Assembly (NCBI RefSeq): GCF_002003465.1
Contig: NZ_BDDQ01000006.1
Span: 1 to 64,000 of the forward strand
DNA length: 64,000 bases
Direction: 5' to 3'
Source: Caenibacillus caldisaponilyticus
GTDB lineage: Bacteria > Bacillota > Bacilli > Bacillales > Sporolactobacillaceae
Position numbers and translations under genes: made by a program. The notes under the pieces are model-generated. The model was not told the DNA's origin, searched no databases, and was given only the letters and a program-made list of their open reading frames with translations. Below, in pieces: positions 63,272 to 64,000 of the stretch (positions within the stretch are counted from its first letter, which is position 1; every line of letters starts with the position of its first letter).

Positions 63272-63885
63272 AGCAGGACCGCCGCGCGGGTCGTCCACTG
63301 GTAAAGGGGAGCCAGCGCGGTGAATGTTTGTTCAAAGATCTCGATAAGATCCGTGCGGCGGACGGCCTCCTCCCTTGGGATCGTCACGCCGCAAAGCAAT
63401 TCGGCCTTCTTGACTTTTCCGAGCCGCTCGATCATCTCGGCATCCAACCGGTTGACCGTTTCCGGACGGGTATGATCGGTTGACCAGACGAAAGACGGAG
63501 GGATGATGGCGCGGATTTCCGCCTCGCGCTCCGCCAACGCCCGGGCATAGGCGGCTTTGTTGGCCGCTTCATCGAGGACGGCGAACCAGACGAACACATG
63601 GGTCCGCCACAGACCGATTTGAAAATGCGGATGTTTTTTATATCCTCTTTTATCGCTGCTGAACGCCACCCACGTATTGTCCGGAGGATGAACGGTGCGC
63701 CGGGCGTGTTTGGCGACGTGGGCGTACACGTCCTCGCCGGTCATGGCGGTCAACATCGGCGCGAACATTTCACCGAGCGCTTCCAATTTCGGACGGACGG
63801 TGGCGATGAGCGCTTGCATGCGCGGTTCCAATCCTTCGACGGCAAAGACCTCAAAATCCTTTTCGGTAAATCCAGTGAACGCCAT
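63268..63885 (-). CDS. yktB: UPF0637/DUF1054 family protein YktB
   Basis: 205 residues. The family pattern includes FTEKDFEVFAVEGLEPRM at the start, HPHFQIGLWRTHVFVWFAVLDEA in blocks in the middle and a C-terminal FTALAPLY. Function unknown. The location beyond speA matches B. subtilis yktB. ATG 63885 is fixed by AAAGGAGGA seven bases upstream; the frame start at 63981 has none. Confidence 0.92.
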   Translation of the reverse strand: MAFTGFTEKDFEVFAVEGLEPRMQALIATVRPKLEALGEMFAPMLTAMTGEDVYAHVAKHARRTVHPPDNTWVAFSSDKRGYKKHPHFQIGLWRTHVFVWFAVLDEAANKAAYARALAEREAEIRAIIPPSFVWSTDHTRPETVNRLDAEMIERLGKVKKAELLCGVTIPREEAVRRTDLIEIFEQTFTALAPLYQWTTRAAVLL

Positions 63886-64000
63886 GGCAGTTCCTCCTTT
63901 ATTAATGGGTACGGAATCCGACGGAATGAACGCCGGGGCATCGCGCACTGCGAAACACTCCGGGGTTGCCGCGAGGTTCATAAACGGAAGGTCGGAGGGG

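Overview
ORGANISM. The window is chromosomal DNA of a GC-rich, spore-forming, probably thermophilic member of the Bacillaceae (Caldibacillus/Geobacillus-like; a judgement from sequence character, not a search). The evidence is Gram-positive ribosome binding sites (AAAGGAGG type), many GTG/TTG starts, Spo0E and YjcZ sporulation-family genes, and gene order matching the B. subtilis darB-ccpC-dapH-dapL-ykuS-ykuU, yknUV, rpoY-rnjA, def-ykyA-pdhABCD-SR1-speA and yktB neighbourhood, with several insertions. LAYOUT, 0-7 kb: an IS256-type transposase tail cut by the window edge, an alpha/beta hydrolase, and two ABC-2 export systems on the minus strand. The second has its own GntR regulator with a perfect palindromic operator on its promoter. 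GC-rich palindromes (GGGGGACAGTCCCCC type) sit at the 3' ends of these genes. At 6.8 kb a 29-residue Hol-Tox-type membrane peptide, missed by ordinary ORF calling, lies behind an extended -10 promoter flanked by two LexA-like boxes. 7.1-18.9 kb: a large fatty-acid or bulky-acyl-CoA catabolic island: two acyl-CoA dehydrogenases (one lacking catalytic residues), a TetR regulator, an SCP2 protein, acyl-CoA ligase, SDR, thiolase, enoyl-CoA hydratase, a fatty-acyl-reductase-like protein and an aldehyde dehydrogenase. Three perfect copies of TACNNNTACGTANNNGTA precede its three transcription units. 19-28 kb: intracellular subtilisin, a YjcZ peptide, a MarR-MMPL efflux pair, a class D sortase and a DUF47-PiT phosphate uptake pair. 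28-39 kb: a Spo0E phosphatase, c-di-AMP-binding DarB, an MFS pump, a VOC protein, CcpC, the diaminopimelate genes (dapH, a class III aminotransferase, a frameshifted dapL), ykuS, the YkuU peroxiredoxin and a hydrolase broken by an in-frame stop. 39-43 kb: the heterodimeric ABC exporter YknUV. 43-49.4 kb: the most striking block, a cobalamin riboswitch controlling a five-gene operon. It encodes a sortase-type wall protein built like transcobalamin/intrinsic factor (two DUF4430 domains plus an alpha/alpha-barrel domain, LPDTA signal), a DUF4430 lipoprotein, and a complete ECF transporter (EcfT, fused EcfA, CbrT-like S component). 49.7-64 kb: an orphan CydB-like membrane protein, RNase J1 with RpoY, peptide deformylase, the YkyA lipoprotein, the pyruvate dehydrogenase operon, the SR1/SR1P dual-function RNA with CcpN-like sites, SpeA, a nitronate monooxygenase-like protein and YktB. 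HOW IT FITS. Acyl-CoA catabolism feeds acetyl-CoA and is sensed locally by TetR. The B12 block looks like a wall-to-lipoprotein-to-ECF relay comparable in logic to heme Isd systems, and the class D sortase at 24.8 kb is a plausible enzyme for its LPDTA anchor. All functional calls are from motif reading; no database search was run.
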